A DNA stretch of 64,000 bases from Locusta migratoria (Eukaryota > Arthropoda > Insecta > Orthoptera > Acrididae). Positions 12,601 through 23,582 of this stretch are shown one piece after another. Position 1 is the stretch's first letter. Every line of letters starts with the position of its first letter. The stretch lies in NCBI GenBank assembly GCA_026315105.1, contig CM048748.1, positions 474,265,150-474,329,149 on the forward strand, read 5' to 3'. The notes beneath the pieces are model-generated. The model was not told the DNA's origin. It ran no database searches and was given only the letters and a program-made list of their open reading frames with translations. The translations under genes were made by a program, and so were the position numbers.

Positions 12601-13316
12601 TGTGGAAGCAGCATCTTCACCACGGAACTAGCCGGTTTTTTGAGAGCTCTTGAACACCTCAGAGCTCGTCCCAGGGGGTCGTTTTTCATCTGCAGCGACT
12701 CACTGATGCCTTACAGGCCCTCGACCAGTTTCTCCCCAAACACACTGTGGTGCGATCAATTCAAGGTGCTGTCTTCGCCCTTGGCGAGTCAGGCCGTTCT
12801 GTCGCTTTTGTCTGGAAACTGGGCCACATAGGTATACCGGGCAATGAACGTGTCGATCAGCTGGCCAAGCAGACCACCACTTCACGGTCCCTGGATATTG
12901 GCCTGCCAGACTCAGACCTCCGATCCCAGTTGAACCGCAAGGTCTTTGGGGTTTGGAATTCTGAATGGGCAGACTCGACTGAAGCAAATAAGCTCCATGT
13001 TGTCAAGCCCTCTACCGCTGCATGGAAGACCTCCCTGAGTGCTTCTCGCAGGAAGTCGGTTGTCCTTTGTCGGCTCCGTATAGGCCATACTCGGCTGATG
13101 CATGGTCACCTTCTGCATTGCGAGGACCCTCCTCAGTATCGATGTGGTGCGCCTTTGACAGTCGCCCACATCTTACTTGAATGCCGCAATTTAGCCGCAA
13201 AGCAACGAAATTTTAATATCCCTGACGCTCTGCAGCTTGCTTTAGCCGACAATGCCTCCATGGTTAATTCTGTTTTAAATTTTATCCGTGAGTGTGGATT
13301 TTACAAATCCATTTAA
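9665..13316 (+). pseudogene. I-group LINE ORF2: endonuclease, RT, RNase H
   Basis: The polyprotein starts with VILQWNCGGFFNHL (endonuclease N-terminus) just after ORF1. The endonuclease core is seen at 9865-10248 (LVDLYAHHPLWRG, where the family expects GDFNAHHP-like residues, then DLCLLNSGAPTHF). RT follows with SLTNVLCKHFE near 11190, an FLIKAYDTTW-like block near 11390, ENGIPQGSVLS near 11560 and FADDFCLYF near 11660. RNase H is at 12515-12900 (IYTDGSLVDG, CSDSL, GHIGIPGNERVDQLAKQ), followed by a Cys-rich tail (CGAPLTVAHILLEC). Reading-frame changes occur at least six times, so no intact enzyme is made. The terminal TAA is at 13314-13316. Confidence 0.8.
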
Positions 13317-13653
13317 AGTTTGTGTGTGTCTGTCATTGCTCGGTCCTCCACCTGCCTAAGTCTTCTAGGTAGGTAGGTGTTTTTAATGGGTTCCAAAGTG
13401 GCTGGATGTGTTCCTTCTATTTCTGTGATCACCCAGCAAAAATGTACTGTTTCAGTCCTTTTATCCCCACTTTGGTTTTACTTGTATCCTATGTTCCTAT
13501 TTACTTGTTATTTTAAAACTGTGATATGTTAACGCATTTACTTAGGAACGCTTAACACATTGTTTTACCTCTACGACTGGAACAAGGGAATGATAACCGT
13601 TGCAGTTTAGTCCCTTCGAAAACCCAACAAAAAACAATAACAAATAAAACAAT

Positions 13654-13985
13654 AAAACATAGCGAATTCTCAAAGGGTGAGGTAGCAAGTGGATATTAAG
13701 TCCCGACCGTTACCGTTGGCATCAAACTATTTTAGGTACTCAAATTGACCAAAATCGCTTAACTTTGTGCCATATTAACATAAGTCTGCTTCAACTATTG
13801 CGTTGCGAGTAAGATTCGGTATAGTAAGACACATTTTTACCTCATTGCTTACCACATTTACAGCAGACGAGCACGGCACATCCGTCCTCTCGGGCCTCCA
13901 AGCTAACAGTGCCAAACATGGCGACTCCTGAGCATAACGAACCGCTGTTTTTTTAAACGCGAGGAAGATACCTGCCATTGGCCGG
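13654..13985. other. Spacer, nothing recognisable
   Basis: Unassigned sequence between the LINE and the next SINE; no convincing open frame. Confidence 0.5.
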
Positions 13986-13996
13986 TCCTTGCCTCC

Positions 13997-14167
13997 AAAA
14001 TGTTCAAATGTTTGTATAGTCTATGGGACTTAACTACGGGGTCATCAGTCGCTAAACTTACAAACTACTTATGAACTACTTACGAACAAGGACGGCACAA
14101 ATATCCATGCCTGAGGGGGGATTCGAACCCCCGACCGTAGCGGCCGTGCAGACCGTGACTGGAGTCC
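13997..14167 (-). mobile_element. tRNA-derived SINE (type A), head-truncated
   Basis: The minus strand reads from the second half of the tRNA-like head (B-box 'gggttcgaatcc' sense) through the shared tail to 'catttgaacatttt'. The A-box is missing. Near-identical 'ccttgcctcc'/'ccctgcctcc' flanks at 13987 and 14165 look like a target-site duplication. Confidence 0.8.
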
Positions 14168-14448
14168 CTGCCTCCCCCTCAAGACAAGCGACACCGGAGA
14201 AAGCCACTGCCAACCTCCCTCCTTGCCGCATCTAAGCCAAAGATTTCACAACTACTCCACCACGTCAAAACTATCTTTGGTTAGTAATTACAGAAAATAC
14301 CCTACTCAAAAAACATTCACACACGCTCATTTTCATGGTGGGGGACCAGAGGGAAAAGGAAGTGTGACAAATTATAAATAAAACAAATAACGTATTTCCA
14401 GATCTAACTGGCCAGATAACTTAGTCAGCGTTATTGTTGTTATGGTCT

Positions 14449-16458
14449 TCAGTCCGGAGACTGGTTTGATGCAGCTCTCCACCCTACTCTATCCTGAGCA
14501 AGCCTTTTCATCTCCTCATAAGAACGGCAACCCACATCCACTTGAATCTGCTTACTATACGGGTCTCTTGGCCTTCCTCTGCGATTTTTACCGCACACAC
14601 TTCCCTCCATTGCTAAATTCACGATTCCTTGATGCCTAAGAACGGGTGCTACCAGTCGATCCCTTCTTTGAGTCAGGGTATGCCAAAAATTCCTTTTCTC
14701 ACCAATTATGTTCAGTACTTCTTCATTAGTTATGCGATCTACCCACCTAATCTTCAGCATTCTTCTGTAGCACCACATTTCAAAAGAATCTATTCTCTTC
14801 CTGGCCGCACCGCTTATCGTCCATGTTCCACTCCCGTACAAGGCAACACTCCACACAAATGCCTTCAGAAAAGACTTCCTTACCCTTAAATTAATATTCG
14901 ATGTTAGCAAATTTCTCTTTTTCAAAAATGCTTTTCTTCCCATTGCCATTCTGCATTTTATATCCTCTGTACTGCTACCATCGCATGTTATTTTACTACC
15001 CAAGTAACAAAACTCATCTACCACCTTCATTGTTTCGTTACCTAATCTAATACCTTCAGAATCACCTGATTTTCTAAGACCGCATACCATTATTTTTGTT
15101 TTCCTCTTGTTAATGTTCATTTTATACGCTCTCTTCAACACAATGTCCATTCCATTCAACTGCTCTTCCAGGTACTTTGCTGTCTCTGACAGAATTACAA
15201 TGTCATCAGCAAAACGCAATGTTTTTATTTCTTCCCCCTGAACTTTAATCCCTAATCCAAATTTTTCCTTGCTTTTCTTCACCGCCTGCTCAATGTACAA
15301 ATGGAATAACATCGGAGAAAGGCTACAACCCTGTTTTACTCCCTTCCCAACTGATGCTTCCCTTTCATGCCCTTCGAGTCTAATAACTGCGGTCTGGCTT
15401 TTGTACAAGTTGTAAATAACTCTCCTTTCCCTGTATTTTACCCCTGCTGACTTCAGAATTTTAAAGAGTGTAGGTTTGCCTTTCCTCAATCTATCTTCTA
15501 AGATAAGACGTAAGGTAAGTATTGCCTCCCGGGTTCCTACGTTCCTCCTGAATCCAAACTGATCTTCCCCGAGGTCAGCTTCTACCAGCTTCTCCATTCT
15601 CCTGTAGATAATTCGTGTTAAAATATTGCAACAATGACTTAGCAAACTGATGGTTCTGTAATTTTCACACCTGTCTGCACCTGATTTCTTTGGAATGGGG
15701 ATTATTACATTTTTCTTAAAGTCTGAGGGTATTTCGCCTGTCTCATACATCCTACACACCAGTTCAAATAATTTTGTCATGGCTGGCTCTCCCAGAGACT
15801 TTAGTAGCTCTGAGGGTATGTCATCTACTCCCAGGGCCTTGTTCCGACCTAGGTCTTTCAGGGCTCTGTCAAATTCCTCTCTCAGTATAGTATCTCCTAT
15901 TTCATCTTGATATACGTTCTCTTCCCTTCCTACAACATCGTCTCTAAGTTCATTTCCTTTGTAGAGCTGCTCTATGTACTCTTTCCACCTTTCAGCTTTC
16001 CCTTCTTTGCTGAGAACTGGTTTCCCATCTGAGTTCTTGATATTCGTAGAATTGCTTTTCTTGTCCCCAAATGTCTCCTTGATTTTCCTGTAGGCGGTAT
16101 CTACTTTTCCCCTTCTTATACATTCGTCTACAGATTTGCATTTGGCTTCTAGCCACTGCTGATAAGCCATTTTACACTTCCTATCAATCTTATTTCTTAG
16201 TCGCCTGTACTCCATTTTGCCTGTTTCATTTACTGCATTTTTATAGTTTCTCCTTTCATCAATTAAATTTAGTATTTCCTGTGATATCCAAGGATTTTTT
16301 GTAGGTCTTGCCTTTCTACCTATTCTGTCCTCTGCTGCCTTCACTATTTCATCTCTCAATGCTACCCATTCCTCTTCTACTGTTGTATTTCCCCCGGTTT
16401 CTGTCAATTGTTGCCTAAATCTCTCTCTGAAATTCTCCAAAACTTCACTTTCCTTCAA
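14449..16458 (-). pseudogene. RTE-like reverse transcriptase frame, 669 codons, motif A deleted
   Basis: This is the longest open frame in the window and would encode the RT of the RTE element. It runs from the linker (VLENFRERFRQQL) through YRTISLLSHCCNILTRIIY, DQFGFRRNVGTREAI, VKQGCSLSPMLFHLYIEQ, the catalytic box LRFADDIVILSE, and the conserved C-terminus (RRMLKIRWVDRITNEEVLN, WRAASNQSPD). Copy B has 18 more residues between KGKPT and the LF of its K-LF-VLK block, and these include the motif A segment FVDLEKAFDNVDW. In this copy KGKPT joins directly to LFKILK (junction between 15468 and 15469). One catalytic Asp is therefore missing and the protein should be inactive despite its intact frame. 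Confidence 0.85.
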
Positions 16459-16918
16459 CCGAATTCCAGTCTCCCTCTCCCTTAACTGTCTGAATAATTT
16501 CCTTTAGCTCCTCATATATTTCTTCGATTTCCTCATCATCGGCAGAGCTAGTTGGTATATAAACCTGTACTACTGTTGTCGGTGTTGGCTTCGTATCTAT
16601 CTTGACAATGATAATGCGATCATTGTGCTGCTCATAGTAGTTTACCCGCATTCCTATTTTCTTATTCATTATCAGTCCTACTCCTGTGATACCCCCAACT
16701 GATTTTGTATTTATAATCCTGTACTCACCTGACCAGAAATCCTCTTCATCCTGCCACCGAACTTCACTAATCCCCACTATATCTAGCTTCAACCTATCCA
16801 TTTCCCTTTTTAAATTTTCTAATTTTCCTACCCGATTAAGGGATCTAACATTCCACGCCCCGATCCGTAGAATGCCAGTATTGTCTATCCTGATGATAAC
16901 ATCCTCCTGAGTAGTCCC
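16445..16918 (-). pseudogene. RTE-like endonuclease N-terminal half
   Basis: The frame is open from the element's truncated 5' edge. It shows ILRIGAWNVRSLNRVGKLEN, the Glu-containing DIVGISEVRWQ motif of APE-type endonucleases, GVGLIMNKK, IIIVKIDTKP and the start of GDWNSV. It then ends in the deletion junction at about 16470 and overlaps the RT frame by 14 bp in another phase. The catalytic His and second half are missing. Confidence 0.75.
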
Positions 16919-18570
16919 AGACAGTTGAACATTTTTGTGAGGAGCTGGGGTACAATTAATTGGGGCAATGAGGTCGATCAGTGGCCCTCTGATGGCTGCA
17001 CCCTTTCAGCGACTCACAGTATTGGGCACTACCGATGCTCCTGATATAAGACCTTAATGAGAGAGTGTTGCAAGATCGTGTGCACTCCTGAGCTTCCTGT
17101 TTGACATGACGTTCTGCTAGAGGTGAGCTCGTTGAATTCGTGTAAAGCGCCTATTAAAGCAGCAGTCGGACTGTCGCGGCGTCTCTATTCACCTCTACAC
17201 AAGTCACTGCGCAACTACAAGGAGAAGCGGTAAGTTGCTCCGCAGTGCTTCGGCCGCCGGGGCCGCCCGCAGTCTCGGTACCTCTTTGCTCAGCTCGCGC
17301 ACCGGCCAATAGGAAGAGAGGGGCTGGCTTAGATATGCCGGCGCACCACAGCCACGAGGGACAGCGTGGGAGCTCCAGTCAGCACGAAGAGATCCTCGAG
17401 GTGGACAGTTTGACCAAGTTCAACAGAAGAGCACCATTTATGAGAGCCAACAGTTACTTAGCACAAGCCAGAACCTGATACTATTGTCTTACAGCACTGT
17501 TTTGTAGCTAGGAATGAACTGTGCTAACACAAGCACATCAAAAGGTAAGTATTTGTTGCACTGTGTTTATAAAGTTCTTGTGGACTAGTCAACAATTTTA
17601 GTTGAAGACCCATGTCGACATCCTCGCTCGTCGCGGTCCACCTCCTTATACTGCCGCATCCAGGAGATATAAAACAAACCGCTTCTTGACTAAATGTAAC
17701 TTGGGATTAGTTTCGTGGGCAATACAACATAGACGATCCCTCGAAACAGGTGCAAGGAATGGTACAGGTTCTGAACTGGTGTTGATGCGACTACTGGAAA
17801 TTGGAGAGGGCGCAGGCAGGTCATCAGTCCTGTGATTGTCGAGTGGACTTACAAACAATGGCCCACACACTTACTGCCCATTACGATCGTTTTCAAGAGG
17901 GGTGACCGAACTCCGTCTAGTCGGTCGGGAAGCTGTCCGTTGATTAAAGGAGTTGGACTCGACTCTGTGACGGAGATATGATTGTCTTTTAGGTACACGC
18001 TACTGTATTTGACTAAAGTATCACACTAACTTTTATGCAGATAAAACAAGAGTCTCTTATCAGGAAGATAAAGGGAGAGATGACCGGAGGACGGTCAGTA
18101 TTGACTCAGTGCAGGAAGTGGTGTCGCCTCCAGTCAGCCAGCTGGTTGTGGACGCGTGGATGAGCCAACAGGTCCTGCAGCGCTGGCTGGACATTTGATG
18201 TGAGAGCTGCTGGTCACCCTCGTCTCGTGCCGTCTGGTATGCGTACAGACGTGGCCACTGTGGCAGTCGCTACTCGTACGCCCTCTCTGGTCTAGGCGAG
18301 CCCGCTTGGCGCAGTTCTTCAGCACTGCCGCCCTCCTCTCACTGGACCGTGTAATGCGCTGCTCTCGCGTTGCGCTACTCGGCGGTGTCTCGTGGGTTTA
18401 CGTCTCCTACGTTCTCGGTGTTCTACGTCTCACGAGCGATTCTGTTTATTACGTCCCACTTGTCTTCGTCTCTGAACATCTGTTTTATGACGCTATTGTC
18501 CTCCATCAGTGCGTGTATCTCTGTTGTGTACTGCGTGGGGAACGATACAGCCCACATTTGCGTCTGTCTC
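16919..18570. other. Unassigned region with a GC-rich, promoter-like core
   Basis: No convincing coding frame. The 17220-17400 part is GC-rich with a CCAAT-type motif at about 17305. Strong splice-donor strings (gcggtaagttg near 17231 and aaaggtaagtatt near 17542) occur. It could be a non-coding first exon, an LTR fragment or chance. Another GC-rich stretch lies at 18120-18420. Confidence 0.3.
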
Positions 18571-19194
18571 TCGTTTTCCATGCAGTGCGGCGTGAAACAT
18601 GTTGAAAATTTATATGTTTAGTTAATTAATCTTAAAGCCAGTGGCTCAAAATGTTTGTCTGCTCTGTAACGAGTGTTCACAATCCATTTTTGTTTCTTTG
18701 TAAATTTAACTTGTCTAAGGGTATGATTTTATTCGAATACTACCAAAAAATAAAGAGATTCTTGTCCTGAATTAGTCGGACTATATTATGAAGAGATATT
18801 CCTTCACCCGTTTAAATTTAACAGAGAAAGCTGGAATCCTAATAACAGAAATTAAATAAAGTAACTAATATCAGATGAGTGATTAGGATGCAGGTAAAAG
18901 CTAAATTATGGGTAGTTGTCATAGTTTACCCTAACTCTGTATCGAAGGTTGTGACAATTGATTAAATACCCGGGGTCGTCTTATCCATTGCGCAATTTAG
19001 TATATAACAATTTTTTTTGGTTTGATGTCTTTAATTAATTTATATATAAATAAAGAAACCCAGGAGTCGGCTGTCACAACATTCGATCAGAGCATTGCCC
19101 ATAATAGCGTTATTAGCTGGCAAATCATATACCGTAGTAGTAAATAAAAAGACCAAATTAAAATCTTCCTTTTTTTTACGGGGTAACTATGCAA
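18571..19194 (+). repeat. Unclassified interspersed repeat, copy B (uninterrupted)
   Basis: This is the inverted counterpart of the split copy at 3950-6692. It runs from 'tctcgttttccatgcagtgc' to 'gggtaactatgcaa'. It carries no insert where the other copy has the CR1-like LINE. An RTE-like fragment abuts its right end at about 19200. Confidence 0.75.
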
Positions 19195-19199
19195 TCTGA

Positions 19200-19700
19200 T
19201 CAGAATTCCTGTTCAACCTGGTAACAAACTTCACTAAATGAAACTGTATCTAACTGCAAGCTATCCATTTCCCTTTATAAATTTTCTAACCTACTTTCCC
19301 GATTAAAGTATCTAATATCCCACCTTTCGAGCCGTGGATTGTCAGTTTTTTTCTTTGATGACCACCCTGAGTACAGCCCTGTATAGTTCTTTAATCTTGA
19401 GTAGTCCTCGAGGAGAGATTCGAATGGGTGACTGTTGTATTGCTGGAGTATTATAATCAGGGGATACTGTCATGATTTAACCATACGGCAGAGCTGTGTG
19501 CTCTCGGAAAAGGAGAATAACTGTCAGCTTTCCGCTGACACTGGACAGCAGCTGCACGATGGCAGCCGTCACGAGGCCGCCCAGACTGTTGGAGGTGCCA
19601 CTACTGGCGCCCTCTGCAGGTTGTCCGGCCTCTCCACAGATGCGCCTCTGCTGTGCTCGCTCCTACGGTAATGCGAGATTCCCACCTCTTCTTCAATCGA
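19200..19700 (-). mobile_element. RTE-like LINE, diverged 5' fragment (piece E)
   Basis: The sequence corresponds to the 5' UTR and endonuclease start of copy B (compare 23040-23540). Shared strings are 'ctatccatttccctttataaattttcta', 'gtccggcctctccacagat' and 'gctgtgctcgctcctacggta' in pattern. It is far more diverged than the other copies, so it is an older insertion, and no frame is open. A 'ctga' microsatellite follows near 19715-19735. Confidence 0.65.
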
Positions 19701-20307
19701 GAGGCTTCTATAGACTGACTGACTGACTGACCGACTGCAGTGCCAATTGGAACTCTCGCATTTTTAAGAACGCCGCGCTTCAGACCTAAATATTGATAAC
19801 GCCTCTGGATCCATGAAAGCCGTGTTGGAGTGAATAAAGGAAAGAAGCGCCTCTTCAGGTTTTCCTCTGTGGTGTAGGAATGTCAGCCGGTGGACTCTCT
19901 ACTGACACCACGTATTTTTAATCGCTGCATTCAGTCGTGCGAAGTGTGGCACGCAGTGGAGCCCAGACACCTTAGTTACTGACTAGGTATGCATAAAAAC
20001 ATTGAGCTGGAATGGAAAAAATTAAGGCCTCGACTAGATTAAAGGTTGTAAGGTGTGTACGAAGAGACTAAACTATTCCATAGTTAATGCTCTAAGACCA
20101 ATATTTAACAGATTGTAGGCGTGAATGCGGTGTTACGCGTCTAGTATTGTCGACCAACTCTTTTACAAAACTACTACGGCATGATTTAGTAGTCGCCTAA
20201 AGGTCATTAAGACTAGACCGCAGAGGCTTATACTAGCCACGAGTAAAAGTAGGGGGCATTACTTACAGAACAACCCTAGTATATTGCACTTAGGAGTGAG
20301 AAGGATT
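19701..20307. other. Spacer, nothing recognisable
   Basis: No gene or partner repeat seen. The last 15 bp resemble the sequence near 28500, which is the same local repeat flanking the RTE insertions. Confidence 0.45.
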
Positions 20308-20319
20308 AAATTTTGAGCT

Positions 20320-23300
20320 GTTGTTGTTGTTGTTGTCTTCAGTCCAGAGACTGGTTTGATGCAGCTCTCCACAATACCCTATCCTGAGCAAGCCTCTTCA
20401 TCTCCACATAAGAGCGACAACCTACATCTGTCTGAATCTGCTTACTGTATCCATCTCTTGGTCTTCCCCTGCGATTTTTTCCCCATACACTTCCCTCCAA
20501 CACTAAATTCACAATTCCTTGATGTCTAAGAATGTGTCCTACCAATCTATCCCTTCTTTTAGTCAAAGTATGCCAGAAATTCCTTTTCTCCCCAATTCTG
20601 TTCAGTACGTCCTCATTAGTTACGCGATCCACCCACCTAATCTTCAGCATTCTTCTGTATCACCATATTTCAAAAGCCTCAATCCTCTTCCTGTCCGCAC
20701 TGTTTATCGTACATGTATCACTCCCATACAAGGCAACACTCCATACAAATGCCTTCAGAAAGGACTTCTTTAGGTTTAAATCAATATTCGATGTTAACAG
20801 TTTTTCAAGAACGCTTTTCTACCCATTGCCATTCTGCATTTTATATCCCCTGTACTTCGACCATCATTAGTTGTTTTACTGCCCAAGTAACAAAACTGAT
20901 GTACCCCCTTTACTGCTTCGTTTCCCAATCTAATTCCTTCAGCATCACCTCATTTTCTTACACTGCACTCCATTACCCTAGTTTTGCTCTTGTTAATGTT
21001 CATCTTATATGCCCCTTTCAACACACTGTCCATTTTGTTCAATTGGTCTTCCAGGTCCTTTGCTGTATCTGACAGAATTACTATGTCGTCGGCAAAACGC
21101 AATGTTTTTAATTCTTCCCCCTGAACCTTAATTCTTTCACCAAATTTCTCCTTGCTTTCCTTTATAGCTTGCTCAATGTACAAATTGAACAACAATGGAG
21201 AAAGACTACAACCCTGTCTTACTCCCTTTCCAACCACTGCATCCCTTTCATGCCCTTCAACTCTGACAACCGCTGTCTGGTTTTTGTACAAGTTGTAAAT
21301 ATCCTTACGCTCCCTATATTTTACTGCTGCTTTCTTCAGAACTTGAAAGAGTTTATTCCAATCAACATTGTCAAAAGCCTTCTCCAAATCTACAAAAGCT
21401 AGAAATGTAGGTTTGCCTTTTCTTAATCTCTCTTCTAGGATAAGCCTTAAATTATTGCCTCCCGTGTTCCTACATTTCTCCTGAACCCAAACTGATCTTC
21501 CCCGAGGTCGGCTTCTACCAGCTTTTCAATGCTTCTGTAAATAATTCGTGTTAATATTTTACAACCATGACTTATTAAACGGATGGTTCTGTAGTTTTCA
21601 CACCTGTCTGCACCTGCTTTCTTTGTAATGGGGATTATAACATTTTTCTTAAAGTCTGAGGGTACTTCGCCTGTCTCATACATCTTACACACCAGGTGAA
21701 ACAATTTTGTCATGGCTGGTTCTCCCAGAGACTTCAATAGCTTTGAGGGAATATCATGTACTCCAGGAGCCTTGTTTCGACTTCGGTCTTTCAGTGCTCT
21801 GTCAAATTCATCTCTCAGTATAGTATCTGCTATTTCATCCTCATCTACTTCTTCTCCCCTTTCTACAATATTGTCTCGAAGTTCATTTCCTTTGTAGAGC
21901 CCATCTATATACTCTTTCCACCTCTCAGCAAAGAAGGGAAAGCTGAAAACTGGTTTTCCATCAGTGTCCTTGATATTCATAGAGCTGTATTTCTTGTCTC
22001 CAAATGTTTCCTTTATTTTCCTGTAGGCTGTATCTATTTTTCCCCTATTTATACATTCTTCTACATCCTTGCATTTGTCTTCTAGCCACTCCTGTTTAGC
22101 CATTTTGCACTTCCTGTCAATCTCATTTCTTAGTCGTCTGTACTCCATTTTGCCTGTTTCATTTACTGCATTTTTATATTTTCTCCTTTCATCGATTAAA
22201 TTTAGTATCTCCTGTGATATCCAAGGATTTTTTGTAGGTCTTTCCTTCCTACCTATTTTGTCCTCTGCTATCTTCACTATTTCATCTCTCAATTTTACCC
22301 ATTCCTCCTCTACTGTTTTATTTTCCCCTGTTTCTGTCAATGGTTGCATAAAGCTCCCTCTGAAATTCTTAAGAACCTCAGGTTCCTTCAATTTATCCAG
22401 GTCCCATCTCCTTATTTTCCTACCTTTTCGTAGTTTCTTTAGTTTCAGCCTACAGTTCATAACCAACAAGTTATGATCAGTCTATATCTGCCCCTGGGTA
22501 TGTCTTACACTGTAGAATCTGGTTCCGAAATCTATGTCTTACCATTATAAAATCTATCTGGTATCTTCCGGTGTCTCCTGGTCTCTTCCACGTATACAAC
22601 CTTCTTTTGTGATTCTTGAACCAGGTGTTTGTTATAACTAAATTATGTTCTGTGCAAAATTCTACCAGGCACCTTCCTCTTTCATTCCTTTTGCCAAGAC
22701 CATATTCACCTACTATCTTCCCTTCCTTGTCCTACTACCGAATTCCAGTCTCCCATAACAATTACGTTTTCCTCTCCCTTAACTGTCTGAATAATTTCCT
22801 GTAACTCCTCATATATTTCTTCGATTTCCTCATCACCGGCAGAGCTAGTTGGCATATAAACCTGTACTTCTGTTGTCGGTGTTGGCTTCGTATCTATCTT
22901 GACAATGATAATGCGATCACTGTGCTGGTCATAGTAGTTTACCCGCATTCCTATTTTCTTATTCATTATCAATCCTACTCATGTGATACCCCCAACTGAT
23001 TTTGTATTTATAATCCTGTACTCACCTGACCAGAAATCCTGTTCATCCTGCCATCGAACTTCACGAATCCCCACTATATCCATTTCCCTTTTTAAATTTT
23101 CTAATTTTCCTACTCGATTAAGGGATCTAACATTCCACGCTCCAACCCGTAGAATGCCAGTATTGTCTTTCCTGATGATCACATCCTCCTGAGTAGTCCC
23201 CGCCCAGAGATCCGAATCGGGGACTATTTTACCTCCGGAATATTTTACCCGAGATGATGGCATCATCATATGTTCATACAGTAGAGCTGCATGTCCTCGG

Positions 23301-23582
23301 GAAAGGTAACGACGGCTGTAGTTTCCCCTTGCTTTCAGCCGTTCGCAGTAGCTGTGTGGCAAAGCCACATTAGCTGATGTTACAAGGCCAGCTCAGTCAA
23401 TCATCCAGACTGTTGCCCCTGTAACTACTGAAAAGGCTGCTGCCCCTCTTCAGGAACCACACGTTTGTCTGGCCTCTCCACAGATAGCCCTCCGCTGTGG
23501 TTGCACCTACGGTACGGCTATCTGTATGGTTGAGGCACGCAAGCCACCCCACCTCGGCAATGTCTGTAGTTCATGGGAGTGG
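20320..23582 (-). mobile_element. RTE-like LINE, copy B (full length)
   Basis: At 3.26 kb it has the expected full length for RTE elements. The sequence 'aattttgagct' flanks it at 20309-20319 and 23583-23593, a probable 11-bp target-site duplication. The 3' end on the minus strand is a perfect AAC microsatellite. It includes about 200 bp upstream of the first methionine. It contains a 25-bp microinversion at 21923-21947. Confidence 0.85.
20339..23368 (-). pseudogene. RTE-like endonuclease-RT polyprotein, broken
   Basis: Reading from 23368 it gives an endonuclease (ILRVGAWNVRSLNRVGKLEN, VGIREVRWQ, IVMGDWNSVVG), a linker, RT (YRTIRLISHGCKILTRIIY, DQFGFRRNVGTREAI, AFVDLEKAFDNVDWNK, VRQGCSLSPLLFNLYIEQ, LRFADDIVILSD) and the C-terminal RRMLKIRWVD-like region. 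All RT catalytic motifs are present. It is inactivated by a stop in the endonuclease (VGGIT*VGL, where copy A has Gly), further stops near 22706-22500, frameshifts around 21440 and 20800-20950, and an in-frame replacement of SKEGK by SFPFF from the microinversion. Confidence 0.85.

Larger units (their letters stand above)
7743..13642 (+). mobile_element. Full-length I-group LINE with RNase H, copy 1
   Basis: A 5.9-kb non-LTR retrotransposon with a GC-rich 5' UTR beginning 'cccctcaggggctcagc', a gag-like ORF1, an ORF2 with APE endonuclease, RT and RNase H, and a 3' end 'gataaccgttgcagtttagtccc' in pattern followed by an A-rich tail. An 11-bp sequence aataaaacaat flanks both ends (7732-7742 and 13643-13653) and is the probable target-site duplication, though the A-rich tail makes the right edge uncertain by a few bases. 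The same 5' and 3' signatures bound the minus-strand copy at 50193-55959. The terminal RNase H domain places it in the I group (I, Ingi, LOA or Nimb relatives). Confidence 0.85.
14432..16918 (-). mobile_element. RTE-like LINE, copy A (internally deleted)
   Basis: A minus-strand non-LTR element with endonuclease and RT, almost no 3' UTR and a short AAC-type microsatellite 3' tail, the hallmark of RTE elements. It is 5'-truncated at about 16918 and lacks about 340 bp between the endonuclease GDWNSV motif and the linker, by comparison with copy B. A second in-frame deletion removes RT motif A. Four other copies or pieces are in this window. Confidence 0.85.

Noticed and set aside
14449..16458. 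Host gene or domesticated reverse transcriptase
   Set aside because: It has RTE motifs, an AAC tail, truncated ends and a missing RT motif A, so it is a dead transposon frame.
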